Assembly: GCA_958496175.1 (NCBI GenBank)
Contig: OY292275.1
Location: 27,009,001-27,073,000 of the forward strand
From: Sisyra terminalis
Taxonomy: Eukaryota > Arthropoda > Insecta > Neuroptera > Sisyridae
Direction of reading: 5' to 3'
DNA length: 64,000 nucleotides
A model generated the notes under the pieces. The model made no database searches, had not been told where the DNA came from, and was given only the letters and a program-made list of their open reading frames with translations. A program made the position numbers and the translations under genes. This document shows positions 1 to 11,825 of this stretch, piece after piece. Position 1 is the stretch's first letter. Every line of letters begins with the position of its first letter.

Positions 1-1076
1 AGAAATTCTGCCCTTATCAATATCGAGAAATTGTTTGGAAAACACTTTTTCAAATTAGTCGTTCTACATTTTGAATTACAGAAGTGGACGACTTCAGACA
101 TTAAGGACATTTAGACAGAAGTCTAAAAAATATATGCTTGCCATTAAATTATCAAATTTATGGAACCATTTGAAGAAACTTCACCTGGGAGAAAACATAA
201 GAATTACATCGCTGTCCATTGCTGCAAAATCCATCTGCAGAAAATTTATTCTAGAAATGAATGAATATCGATAATAGCCGTGTTATTGGTTTGAATTTTT
301 ATTCCAATTAAACTGATTAAAACGTTATTCTGTTGTTTTATAAAAAAGCTAGGAACTAGGTAATATTTTTGAATGAGACAAAATTCGACAGAAATGAAGT
401 CAATACGCTTATTCGTTGACAAGAACACTGCCATTATCGAGATTCAAAAATTGTTTGGAAAATTTTTCAGTAGATGGATCATTCCGCAACGCAATTCTTG
501 TTGCCAGATGAAATTTTTTCAGGTTGTGTCACAGATTTTAAGATTTTATACAGGTGTTTATTTTATTAACAGAATCTGAACTTGGAATGGTTGGCAATGT
601 TTAGGAGAAATCGCCACTCAGTAAAATCATTGCACCTTCAAAACATAGTGAGTCATTGCGTCGAACTTCCGAATGGCTTCAATTTCAATGGTTATATGCG
701 TTTCTTAAATAAAAATTACTGACAATATTAAATTGACATATAAGTGTGGGTGACGTGAACTACCAATTGCGTAAAATGCCAAGCCTAATTTATATAAAAA
801 CTCATTTTATTCATTTTTTTCCATGAATTGTTAAGATATGTTAATAGTTATTCTGCTATTCGGAGCGAAGACGAATCTAACAAATCATACATCATCAAAA
901 TCAGTGGAGACATTTTTTTAGCTTTAATTGGTCTAACTACCCCTACTTTGTTTTATATATTGAAGATATTTGATTTGATAAACTACGTATGTCAATATAA
1001 TGGCAAGATGATTCAATGGAGAGAATCAATCCGAGGGTAACGCATGAACCCAAATATATAGTTTCAATAAAGCAAA
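1..1076. other. AT-rich stretch, nothing recognised
   Basis: Short open frames only, with no recognisable protein motif, tRNA-like box or repeat with a partner elsewhere in the window. Confidence 0.6.
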
Positions 1077-1330
1077 TCGTCGGCCTAAATTCTCAATCTG
1101 CTAAGTCCACTTTTAAACATTTTTGCTTTTTTTGTTCCAATAGGAAGGAATAAAAAATTCTATCAAATGACAAACTGATAAATCTCTTTAAATTTAGAAA
1201 TCTATCAATATATAACATAAATCGGAAACCTGCTTTATGTAACAGCTTACATAGCTTATATTCACTTTTTTTCCTTTTCCTGAAAACACTGTTGAAAAGA
1301 ATTTAACAGCTTAACACTTTAGGCCGACGA
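1077..1330. mobile_element. Small inverted-repeat element (MITE-like, 254 bp)
   Basis: The two ends are inverted copies: TCGTCGGCCTAAA at 1077 and its reverse complement ending at 1330, with weaker similarity continuing to about 29 bp on each side. The interior is AT-rich and has no ORF. This is the layout of a non-autonomous DNA element, but no convincing target-site duplication flanks it, so the superfamily is unknown. It could also be an incidental inverted repeat. Confidence 0.45.
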
Positions 1331-1489
1331 AATGACTTGCAATTGAAATAATTGATTTTTTTTTATTTATTTTTTTATTTTTTATATATTTATTATTCTA
1401 ATGAAGTATCTAACTTAATTTTATTCATTCTATTTTTAAAAATTTAAACTAAATTTAGCTAAAATATTCATTCATAAAACACTTCGTTC

Positions 1490-1531
1490 ATTGCATGTTA
1501 CGCAGTATGAAGTTTTCTGGGTCAGCTAGTA
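1490..1531 (-). mobile_element. RTE-like repeat, 5' end fragment
   Basis: Read on the minus strand this starts with TACTAGCTGACCC and continues to an ACTGCGTAAC motif, the conserved 5' end of a retroelement family widespread in insects. Only about 40 bp is recognisable; the part further downstream on the minus strand is too diverged to bound. Confidence 0.5.
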
Positions 1532-2355
1532 AATTAGTAGTTTTCCAAGCTCAATGATGTGGATATTCATTATTTTCTTTAAAATTCAGTGCTTCAGAAA
1601 CTTTTAGTACTGCTAACCAAATATTCAATTACAATTTACATCGTTCCTCCATTCTGACAAAGTTACAATTTATTTATTTTTCCCCAAAGTTATTTTAGGT
1701 CATTTACACTAATAAAGTTACTATCGACAATTAATAACACACATTCACTTTAGTTGATTGCTTCCATAGACAATAAATTACACATTTCATCACATCACAT
1801 TAACACTCAATTTGTAGGTCTTTGAAAAGTATAATCTTCTAGAGAACCCTGATGGTTCATCAGCAACTTTTGAGATAGAGCCTACAAGTACCATTCCAGA
1901 GGAGTGATAGTAAATTTGGAGTCATTTTATTCATGTCATCCAAGCTCACCTTAAGCTCATTATTTATTTAATCGTTGTTTGCTTCTCTGTTTTTTTTTTA
2001 CGCAATTTATTCATTTAAAGGTTTCTCAACTATATATTTAATTACAAAATGATACTGTTTTCATTTTTCCTATAAAAAATTAAGGAAAGTTTGAGAGTCT
2101 TGAGAGTTTTAGTTTTGAGAGATGTTTTTTCCGAAAAACCAGAAAGATTCGGCACACAGACGCATTGCTGCATTGAGGATGGTTTGTAGTCGATTTAAAT
2201 CATAAATCATGGAAGCTTAATTTATCTTTGGTAACAACACTGCTTTATAGGTAAGTTTTAAGGCTTTCAAATCCGCTCTACTAATCCCTTAATGAAATCA
2301 CCTTGAGCACTGTAAGGCGCTTTAAGTAGTCGGTAATTTATTTATTAATTATTTT
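1532..2355. other. AT-rich stretch, nothing recognised
   Basis: No motif, repeat partner or plausible coding frame was seen. Confidence 0.6.
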
Positions 2356-2680
2356 ATAGATAATATTTTTACTGAATTTTTGAGATTACGCCTTTGAAGA
2401 TAATATGTATCGTCGGTTTTCGACAAGAATGACAAGTCAAAAACGGTCTGTGCTTCATTATTTAAATGGAAATTAATATTTTTTTACTGTTTGATTTGAA
2501 ACCTTTAGCTTTGTGCCTTTTTGATGCAAATTTTATTTGAAAATAGCTTTATAAAATGGAAATGTCGTTATTATTTTCATAGAAAATATCATTTTTGACT
2601 CTACATTCTTGTCAAAAATCGACGATACATATTATCTCCAAAGCCGTGATCTCAAAAATTCATTAAAAATATTATCTATA
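2356..2680. mobile_element. Foldback MITE, ~95-bp inverted arms
   Basis: The left arm (about 2356-2450) and right arm (about 2594-2680) are inverted copies with few mismatches. Shared landmarks are the outer ATAGATAATATTTTTA, TTTTTGAGAT, GATAATATGTATCGTCG and GACAAGAATG. The ~145-bp spacer has no ORF. Transcribed, it would form a long hairpin. No transposase is encoded, so this is a non-autonomous element or its remnant. The flanks are AT-rich and a target duplication cannot be distinguished. Confidence 0.7.
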
Positions 2681-3135
2681 TTATCTATATCTATTATCAT
2701 AAATAATGAATACATAATTACAATAGCTGTAAGAATTATGGATGAATATAATTATGAAATTAATTTATGCCGTATGACTCATTTTTTTCATATTTTTTTT
2801 CATACTGTGTTTCAACAGCGACAATAGGACCTTTGTTAAGTAAGGTTTTTCACTAAAATTAACCTTATCAATGAAACGAACAAATTTTCCAATAAAACAA
2901 TCAATATCTTTGAGGAAAAAATGCGGTTCTAACGACGCTACAATTTGAATTCTGAAGATGGATACTTGTAGATCTTGACAAACTAAAATGAAAAAAAAGA
3001 ATAAATTTTTCCGACATTGACCCATTATGTATAGTTTTTAAGCAAAAATGAAAATAATAAATGTAACTGTGGCTGTATACAATTATCTTTTTTTTTAATC
3101 TAGAGAAATCCGTCTAAAAACGTAAAAAAAAAGTA

Positions 3136-3166
3136 TCGATATCTCGCAAACTAAGCGATATATCGA
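3136..3166. other. 12-bp stem hairpin
   Basis: TCGATATCTCGC and GCGATATATCGA face each other across a 7-bp loop with one mismatch. The surrounding 2.7-3.6 kb stretch has no gene I can recognise. It may be a protein-binding palindrome or part of an unidentified repeat. Confidence 0.4.
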
Positions 3167-3624
3167 AAAAAATTATTCTTTCTTTTCCTTTTATTTTGTA
3201 GTAATCTATAAAAATTCGTCTTAAGTCTTCAAATCGTAGCGCCGTAAAACCATAGTCCGTCCATTTTTAACACTGGTTGGTCAGTTCAAAGAGTTTCTTT
3301 AATTAGAATAATATTTGAGCTCAGCAAAAAAGCTTAAATATTTTTTTGTAACAGTTTATTTTTAAAAGATTAAAGCTGTAAATGGTTCACTTCAAAATAT
3401 GCCGTTTTTGCATCAAATCAATTCAGCTTCTTACATACCTGTTATTAAACAATTTAAGATGTGTCAGTATTCTTGAAAAGGAGTAATGGTAACAGAAAAA
3501 TTTAGAAAAATCACAAAAGTGTAATTTAGCGGTAAAAATTACTTTTATTAAAAAACTGGACTTTGCGATATAACGCCAGAGTTGGCAAATTAAAATTTCC
3601 ATATTTTTTTTTAAAAAAAATTAT

Positions 3625-3780
3625 TATTTACCGTCACTTTATAACTACTAAGGTCTTTCAGCGACTCTAGGATTAATTAAATCCGTTATCGAGAAATATT
3701 GAAAATTTGCACGATACGAGGATCGAGCCCACTACCTAATAATTTTGGAACGGTCACATAGACTACTCGGCTACTAGTGG
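3625..3780 (-). mobile_element. tRNA-derived SINE, copy A
   Basis: Read on the minus strand from 3780, an A-box-like TAGCCGAGTAGTC (3757-3773 region) is followed by a B-box-like GGGCTCGATCCTCG (3717-3730), then a body ending near ACGGTAAAT. These are the two internal RNA polymerase III promoter blocks in the order and spacing of a tRNA. The body matches copies at 18055-18178 and 23577-23732 (shared CAAATTTTCAATATT, ACGGATTT, CCTAGAGTCG and TTAGTAGTTATA), so it is a dispersed SINE and not a functional tRNA. Confidence 0.75.
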
Positions 3781-5734
3781 ACTATTTCCATATTTTAAAT
3801 CACTGATTGGAAAACATTTCAAAGTTATTATCTCTACATCTAATACTAATTTCATAATAATATGACCCAAGTTTAATAGCTATCTATTATTTGTCAATTA
3901 TTTATTTGAAAAGGAAATTCTTTGGATTGAATTATTCATTCAAAATTCATGAATACGTTGGAACTAAAATATAACGATAATTTAATTAATTCCTTCAGCT
4001 GGAGTATTTGTAATCCATATGCAAATAAAATTTTAATAATAAATTTGAAAACAAAAAATTGAAAAATACTAAATTCAATTTTCTGCTTTTTAGTTTATAA
4101 GTTGCGAATTTTTATAACAATTGCAAATCAAAACAGTAAGTTTTGTAAGTGAGTATAATAAACACTCAGATTTAATTGATTTGGAGCATGAAACTTTATT
4201 GAAAAGGAAAAAATATTTTTAATGGCGAAAAATAGTAAAAGGTTCACTGAAATGAAAATACTTAAATATTTTTTTATCTTCCAAATTTCACACATTTAAA
4301 CCGTTCGAACAAATGGTAATTATTCAAATTATCATCCATTACATTATTAAATTTATCGATCGAAATGCTAATGTCTATAATGTCTAAGGTGAAGAAAATG
4401 AAAAAAAAAAATCATAGAAAAAGCCACAAAATTATTCATTGTATTATTCAATGTCTTAATTAAATGAGTCTGTCTCGAGTTTTATAAATTATAGGAATGT
4501 TTCTCAAACAGTAATTAAATAATCCTGAAATCAAAGAAATCTTTTCATTTGAAACTGAAGCAAAAATAAAGCAATAAACCAAAAATGCTCATAAATTGAT
4601 TCAAAGAAATAAAACAAAAAAAAAATATATTGAAGATAAATTGTTTAGTTTTGAATATTACCTATCCAATTACTTATATTAACACAGACGTTTTAATTAA
4701 CTATTTTCTAACTTAATTCAATAAAAAACAAACAAATTTTATACCTTTTAAGATTCTTAAAAACCAATAATATTTTCCTGGTATATGTTTTCAAAATAAT
4801 TTAAAACAATAAGAAAACCACATAACTTTTAAAGTGGTTGAAATTTTTTTTCATATACTTGATATCAATTTAATTGGCATTGGGAATAAATAAACAATAG
4901 TTTTTTTTAATTCGTAATTTGAATATAAAATGTGAATTTAGTAATATGTTTTAAGGCAAGGTTTTACCTTTAATAAAAAAAATGGATAAATTTCAAAATA
5001 CATATTTTTCCTATTTTGAATGACTTAAAACGAAAGATTCATTTCAGTGCATTTTATGAATTCGAAATTATAAAAAATATTATATTTTATATTTGTAAAT
5101 TTTCGTCGCTTGCTGTTTTCTTATTGTTTTCACGAAATTGTTGACAACATTTATCATAAACTGCGTCACCCTAAATCGATTCAACGCTAAATTCTACAAC
5201 ACCGCAGTGTTGCAAAATAAACAGTAATGACATAAAGTGGGATATAAATTTCATCTCACAAGGTGGATGTCTTATGTTTTGGAAGATAAAATAAAATACA
5301 ATAAACATCATTGATAATGGAACGTGAGCCATATTTACTTAAATGCACTGGTAACCTTACCTCAACCAAATTCAATTTTAACAATAATGTCTAAGTAATT
5401 TAAGTTGCTTTCCATATAATAATCGATGGTTTTAATTAAAATCCGATTGCTATAAAGAACTTTCAATGAATAGTGTTTAACTTTAAGTAATATGTTTATT
5501 TTTACGTAAATATATTTCAGTAAGCCGATATTTTATATCTAGCTGATATGTCTTTGGTTTTTGTTTTATTTGGAGAAATACTACTTACAAAATACAAAAA
5601 TACAAAGTTTACGTTAAAGTTGTGATGGAAAATTTAATTTGAAATTAGCATCTACTGAAAACAGAAACAATTTCAATAATTTTCGAAAGAAATATAGCTT
5701 TCAATTTATTTATTTAAAGTCGCTCCAAATTATA
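3781..5734. other. AT-rich stretch, nothing recognised
   Basis: Many poly-A/T runs. No coding frame, inverted repeat or repeat partner was identified. Confidence 0.55.
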
Positions 5735-5890
5735 AGTCATTAACTACTACTAGTAACTTCCCGTGAAATATTCACAGCCAATACTGAAACAACTGACAAA
5801 TGATAAAAAATGGCATTTGAATGAAATCAAAATGACAGTTGAAACCATAAAAACAATCACTTAGTTCAAATTTGAGGCAATGATTAATTA
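5735..5890 (+). repeat. Dispersed repeat, partner of 11685-11825
   Basis: Sequence from about ATTAACTACTAC through CCCGTGAAATATTCACAGCC, AATACTGAAACAACTGACAA and AAATGACAGTTGAAAC to GAGGCAATGATTA is repeated in inverted orientation near 11.7 kb. No ORF or terminal repeat marks the family. Confidence 0.7.
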
Positions 5891-6329
5891 TCACTCTCAC
5901 GTATGTATTTACAATATTTGTTCTCTGTCTTCGCCGATATATATACACGTACGCTTGCCTATTATTATTTCTATTCTTATAGTACAATTGTACACTTTTG
6001 ATATACAATAGATCAAAAAAAATATTAATATTATAACTATAGTAATAACAAAAATTTTACTAACAATAATTGACAATAGTAGCACGAAAAAGGAACACAA
6101 TAAGTATGAATAGTTTTAATACCAATATGGGAACCATGATTGGAAGATTTTCAAATTAACCTTTAATTACTAAAAACAACATAAACTACCGTACAAAAAA
6201 ATTAAACCAATAAATTAACATTAAATAACATATATACAATTCAATAGACATTTATCAAACGATATCGTTTCCAATCATGATAATAATACTACAGCAAAAC
6301 AAAAACAGAGCACAATAAATTAAGAACTA

Positions 6330-6905
6330 TACAACCAAAGCTTTTGAAGATACTTTGAAAAAGTATCTAGAATTAAAAACTATTTATGCTACTTTATTTA
6401 AAAGTATTTGAAGTTACTTTGGGTATCTAGGTACTCTGAAGAAAGAAACTTAAATACTTATCTTAAGTTACTTTAAAAATACTTACAATCAACTATTTTA
6501 CTTTGTGTATTATGTGTATACGTTGTTTTGTAACATAGTAGGTAAAGCACTTAGATAATCAGTTATTGTATTTCTTATCTTTACTAATTTAAGAAATAGG
6601 AAAGTATTAACTGCTAAACTCTGTGAACGCAACACATTTTCAAAACGATAGAAGATTAATATAAGAGGTATACATTGAATCATATAGAACCTTATTGATT
6701 CTGAGATAGTTTTGATTTTATTGTACTAAGTTATTTTTCGGTATCTAAGATACTTTTTAAATTACAAGTACAGTTTCATTAAAAAGTACCTTAAGATACT
6801 AGTTACTTTATGATAAAAAGTAAAGAAACTATTATTCAGTATCTTATATACTTTGAAATAACTTTAATGTAACTAGGCTACGTTTTTCTGAAAACTTTGT
6901 ATACA
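6330..6905 (+). mobile_element. hAT-like MITE with AGTATCT/AGTTACT subterminal motifs, copy 1
   Basis: Both ends are crowded with short alternating motifs (AAGTATCT, AGATACTTT, AGTTACTTTGGGTATCT) in opposite orientations, the pattern of subterminal repeats in hAT-type elements. The core (CTTATCTTTACTAATTTAAG, GATAGAAGATTAATATAAG) is shared with copies at 46915-47304 (inverted) and 61435-61800. No transposase remains. The exact termini are unclear; the superfamily call is an inference from motif style and from the CAGAGTTGC end of the second copy. Confidence 0.6.
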
Positions 6906-7029
6906 ACAACAGCAAATTAAATAATATATTAGGTAAATAATAAGTTAATACAATAAGTATATACAATTAAGTAAGTAACATATACAAAAATAAGGTCAAA
7001 AAGGATACAAAATTGATTGCGATCATTAT

Positions 7030-7420
7030 CAAATCAAGTTTGCTATATGTCTCCGAAGTCTCCTGATTCTCTTAGGAATCGAAGGATTACTTTTGGTCGC
7101 TGATAGGCATTCCTTTATGCCGGTTAGTATTAAAGACTATTGTCGCTAAGGGGCACTCCTTTAATATACGTTTAACGGAAAGTTTTTTTCTGTATTTCGG
7201 CATTAGGCACATATAGGCCAGCATTTTGTGCCCAATAAGACGTCGGCCTAAGACCACTTTGTCTATTTTAGAAAGGTTACAACCTAGCATTGGCTTCTCT
7301 ACCGACTTCCTAAACTAGTACAATATTTGTTGTTGAGTTCCCCAGATATTGTCTCATCTGTCTATTATTGGAATTGGAAGCTATCTTTTGTTGGTATTTT
7401 GGGATAATGGTTCTGTGTTT
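7030..7420 (-). pseudogene. Non-LTR retrotransposon ORF2 C-terminus (post-RT, RNase H-proximal), broken
   Basis: The minus strand reads the C-terminal region of a Jockey/R1-type retrotransposon polyprotein. Visible landmarks are DNIWGTQQQILY, then a stop, then KVVLGRRLIGHKMLAYMCLM, LSVKRILKECPL, and near the 3' end a degenerate FLKESGDFGDI-like tail (about 7040-7080). In intact relatives this reads R.LRIGH..LTH..LM followed by SVKHIL.ECP, a cysteine/histidine-bearing tail after the RNase H domain. Here several Cys positions are lost and at least one stop interrupts the frame. The EN and RT domains are absent, and no poly-A tail can be picked out. It is a dead fragment and cannot be assigned to a named family by eye. 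Confidence 0.65.
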
Positions 7421-8570
7421 AGTTCATTGTTCTAGAAAAGGTCTAGTTCTGATTGGTTTTCGACTTCAATTTTGATTTTCTTTGTTAATTAGAGGGTCAT
7501 TCATCATATACCTAGTGTTTGACTGGGTTGTCGACTTTCTGTTTTATTTTGCTTCTAATTTCTTAGTCATAGTTTAATGGTATTGGAATAATTTAAAAGT
7601 GAAACATGTATATTTGGGTCATCAAAATAGAAGAAAAAAGAGCATCAGTATGAAATTTTTAATAACGGTTCCATTATTTTAAGTTTTTCTAGTTAAAACT
7701 TGTTTTAAATGTTTATACCCATAAAAAGGATTACTACAAAGAAAAGTAACAGACATTACAGGTGTTTGTGTAAAAAGAATAACACCCTACAGCACTTAGT
7801 TTCGCTGCAGTTTACCCTGTGGGAACAAAAAAAAGTAAATCTTTAAAAACATATGTTTATATATTAAGTAAAACAACTACCATTATAACTTCTTTTTGCC
7901 TGGATTTAATACTATTTTTTCCAAAAAATCACATACGGTGAACTTCCATTTCCGATATGTACGAAAATATATAATGAATGATACGTACAATGTACAATAT
8001 ACATGGCTGTGACTTCACATCTTGGGATAGTAATACAATACTAAATATCATTTTGCGACTTCAAAACAGTAAGAACTCATATTTTTTTAAAAGTTAGGGA
8101 ATGTAAATTTTACCCGAACAAAAACATTATTAATTTTAGACGGGAAATCGATGCAGTATTGTTATTATTCCATGATAAAATATACCCTATACGAAATTAA
8201 TGAATGATGTAATTCTACTTTCGGTTCTTCTACAATATGTTTTATTCAGAAATGTCCTTGTCATTACCTTGATATGTGTGCTAGATGTATCAATTATTGC
8301 ATATGGATTTCATATATTTAAGAGTAAAGTGTCTCACAATCCTCAGGAATATTTTTAAATGAACCTGATTCAACTCCAAATTCAAAGCTTTTATAAGCTC
8401 TTCGAAATAACATACAAGATTTGTTTTGAGAGACAAAAAAATAGGAGCACTTATGACCTCCAATTTATAAATTAATTAATTTGGAATAAAAGACTTTATT
8501 TAATAATATGAATATTAAGTACTTAAGTTAATATTCCAAAAAATTGCTGACAGTTTGGTATACTGATATA
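7421..8570. other. Nothing recognised
   Basis: Upstream parts of the 7-kb retrotransposon may extend to about 7.56 kb but are too decayed to support. The rest is AT-rich without coding or repeat signal. Confidence 0.5.
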
Positions 8571-8589
8571 TGAAAATATTCATTTACTT

Positions 8590-9300
8590 CTTTGTGCAAG
8601 CGATCACGTTTTATCTTAGACAAAGATGATATGGAAAATATGATAAGGAAACTAATAAAAGAATTTGATATTTCAGGTCTTACAATAAATATGGATAAGG
8701 CAGAATACTTATGTATTGTACCTACAGTAGGTTACAGATTTAAATTTAGAAGACAAATTATGAAAATCAGCCAAACTTTTAAATATTTCGAATCAACTGT
8801 TCATCGAGGTAGTACTTGCTTTAGAGAAATAGAATGGTGCGAGAAAAGCAACGTACAAAAATATTATATAGTTTAATAAGGAATAACACACTTACCAAAG
8901 TAACCAAAACCGAATATTTCAAAGTTACATTCAAAATAGAGTTTTGTACGGATCAGAAATATAGCCAATGACAATAACCATCCGAAACAAATTGAAAACA
9001 GTAGAATGAGATTGTTACAGAAGATGTTTAAAAGTTACAAGAAATTATAGTTTAATAACAGAAGAAATTAAGCGACGAATGGACGTTAAATGCTGTATAA
9101 CAAAAATTCTAAAAAATGGCAATTTAATGTTATAACGAAGGTCAAAGAATACCAAATCACAGATAACTAAAAAGAATGTTTAATAGGGAATCCATAGGAC
9201 AAGCTATTGCAGAGAAAGATCTCAACGGAGAAATTGAAAAATTAAAGAATTGTAAAGGGCTAAAACGGTGAGCTCGTAATGGAAAAATTTCGAAGAAGAA
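8590..9300 (+). pseudogene. Non-LTR reverse transcriptase C-terminal half, frameshifted (RTE-like)
   Basis: The open frame 8592-8876 reads as the region just after the catalytic YADD box of a non-LTR reverse transcriptase: DKDDMENMIRKLIKEF, SGLTINMDKAEYLCI and FKYFESTVHRGS correspond to the thumb-proximal 'E..GL.IN..KTEYL...FKYLGS' block. After a stop and a +1 frame change the match resumes at 8938 with RVLYGSEI, then a stop, KLKTVE, a stop, and LITEEIKRRMDV, the usual downstream block of these elements. The YADD catalytic motif itself and everything upstream are missing. There are at least three stops and one frameshift. The wording is closest to RTE/BovB-like enzymes, but I cannot exclude another clade. 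Decay after 9.15 kb makes the 3' end uncertain. Confidence 0.75.
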
Positions 9301-11234
9301 AATGAATAAAAAGCACATGGACAGTGTTGAAAGAAAGAATAGTTTTATCTTATAAAGACAAGAAACTGGAACAACCAATAGGAACTTTTTTTAAAAGTGC
9401 ATTAAATTAAAGAAAATACGTAAATTAATAATCATATTTAGTTCACGAACCAAGACAATGGTTTATAAACCAATCATTTGTCTTATTCTTGTCTGTATTA
9501 GAAATGTTTGAGGTTATTGTATTTTACTTATAAATTCAATAATTTGTAAGAGTTAAACATCAAAGATAGTTGGTTGATGATGTTATTTTTTACTTTATTT
9601 GTATTTTAAAAGTTTGACTTGAATTTATTCGTACACTTTCAAAACTACTTCTTCGTTACATTGAGGTTCTTTAAATTGTTTCTAAGCTGAGAAATATTCT
9701 CTTCCAAGCTCTATGTAAGCTTAAGTAAAACAAATAAAAATTATAACCAAGAAAATTCAAAAAATACCAATTCAATCATTATATTTTTTGTCCAAAATTG
9801 AATTGCTTTTTTCAATTGATTTGGGTGCTACACAAAAAGACACTTGGTATAAATAATAAAATTTCCTCTCGATTTCCTTCACGGCGATGAAGTTTTATAT
9901 GTCTAGTCATGATTTATAGATTCAACGAAATAATATATAACTTGCCGCATTGATGGGCTCTAAGGATATTTGATAGGCTCATTAAAAATATATTATCGTA
10001 TGTATCTATATTGTTATTGTAGAAAAACAAGCTTTTATATTTACGTAAATTGAAGTTAAGCAAATGAAAAGCCGTGTTTCAAATTTTAATTTCATGTACT
10101 TTTAAGAAAAAAAAAAATTTTTTTTTCGTTATATCTCATTTCCGAATATGTACATTGTATATTGAATAAAACCTTGAGGTTTTTCTGAGATGCTACATTT
10201 ATAATCCTTAACAAGACAACGGAGAATAATTGTTTTTAAGAATAGTTATACGTATTTTATAAGAAAGACTTCTGTTGAACGATATCATTTACATGACCTT
10301 AATCGTCTTAGTTTAATTTAGATGAGCAGAAAGTTTCAACCCAATATATTATATTTGTCTTTCTTTATCTTCTTATTAGACGTATATAAGATTTAATATC
10401 TAAAACGAAACCATGTTGAGGTAGAATTTCGAAGAGTTAATGAGGTTAAACAGAAGCGATATATTTCTTCACATAAAGTTTTATACCTTCAAGATTAGTA
10501 AAAGATTGGGTCTCGTTGAAACTTTGCGTGGTATTAAGTAAAATCAAAATAACAAATTACAAAACAGAAAAATAAAAGAAGAAGATTGATAAATTCGGTA
10601 TCATCTTAATTTATTTAAAAAACTTAAATCTTGTTAAACATTTCTATATTCGTTTTCAACGTTAAGGTTTTTTGTTTTTAAATATCAATGTACGTATGAA
10701 ATTGTAGATTTTTTCTTTTTTAATTTTTCTCTTCCTTTTTATACTAAAGATAATTTTATGACAAATGTAAACGATAACAAATTGCGACTTTTGCGCTTTT
10801 GCTGGCTTTGTATAAAAGGTTTGACTCAAGGGGATATTGCATGGAATACTTTTTGTTACTTTTATTTAACATTCTATCTTGAATACTTTTTCACAAATCT
10901 GAAGTCATTGGAGTAAAAATTAATTTCCATTTCTTTAAAACTGTTTTTGCATACATTTATCGCTGTTTCCATTTATTTGAAATTAAAATACATAAATGAA
11001 ATATATATATTCTTTAAAATGTAATATGCTACTTAACGTTCAAATTACTTTAGCTGCAAAAGTAAGGTAATAATCAAATTTTAAACACATTTTTCTTTCA
11101 TAATTTAGAGTTTTTTTTTTTTAAATATGTACATTGTACATCATAAAGCAGTATATAGTATGAAAGCAGGCATATAGGTTTATTGAGATTGAATGTAATT
11201 TAGCGTAAAAAATGATATTAAAAATATATTAATA
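9301..11234. other. Nothing recognised
   Basis: AT-rich. An oligo-A run directly followed by an oligo-T run lies at about 10109-10130. No coding frame or repeat partner was identified. Confidence 0.5.
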
Positions 11235-11643
11235 GACTAATAAAAATATTTAAAAAATTATTTTTTAAACCTCGCTTAAACTCATAAAATGCAATAAAAA
11301 GTACGAAATAAATTTATGAGCTGAATCTTAGTACCGATTTCATCATCGATCTTAAGGTGATATTAGCCAATTAATGGGAATCGCTATTTAGTTGTGCATC
11401 AAAGCGAGGGGTGCAATTTTTGTTACAATTTGGAAATATGGAACAACCCTAGCTTTGATGTACAACTAAATAGCAAACGATTGTCATTTATTGGTTAGTG
11501 TCGTCTTAATATTGATGGCGAAATCAGTACAAAGATTCATAAAATCAGTTCAGTTTATAAGTTCGTATATTTTTATTTTTTAATGCATTTTATCATTTCA
11601 AGTGAGGTTTTTAAAATCTTTTTTAAAATATTATTATTTATCA
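11235..11643. mobile_element. Foldback element, ~170-bp inverted arms
   Basis: The left arm (about 11235-11415) and right arm (about 11450-11643) are inverted copies with moderate divergence. Paired landmarks are AAACCTCGC/GTGAGGTTT, CATAAAATGCA/TGCATTTTATCA, GAATCTTAGTACCGATTTC/GAAATCAGTACAAAGATTC, and GCTATTTAGTTGT.CATCAAAGC close to the loop. The spacer is only about 40 bp, so nearly the whole unit folds on itself. It has no ORF. A MITE/foldback transposon is the natural reading. Confidence 0.75.
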
Positions 11644-11684
11644 TTCAATATTCTTTTAACATACATTTTGTCAATCATTGTCTC

Positions 11685-11825
11685 AAATTTGAATTAACCA
11701 ATTGTTGTCATTTGTTTCAACTGTCATTTTGATCTCATTCAATTGCCAATTTTTGTCATTTGTCAGTAGTATTGGCTATAAATATTTCACGGGGAGCTAA
11801 TATACCTTAATATTAACTACTGTTT
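11685..11825 (-). repeat. Dispersed repeat, inverted partner of 5735-5890
   Basis: The reverse complement carries CCCGTGAAATATTTATAGCC, ACTGACAAATGAC and AAATGACAGTTGAAAC in the same order as the 5.7-kb copy. It sits directly beside the foldback element, which may have inserted at its edge. Confidence 0.7.
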
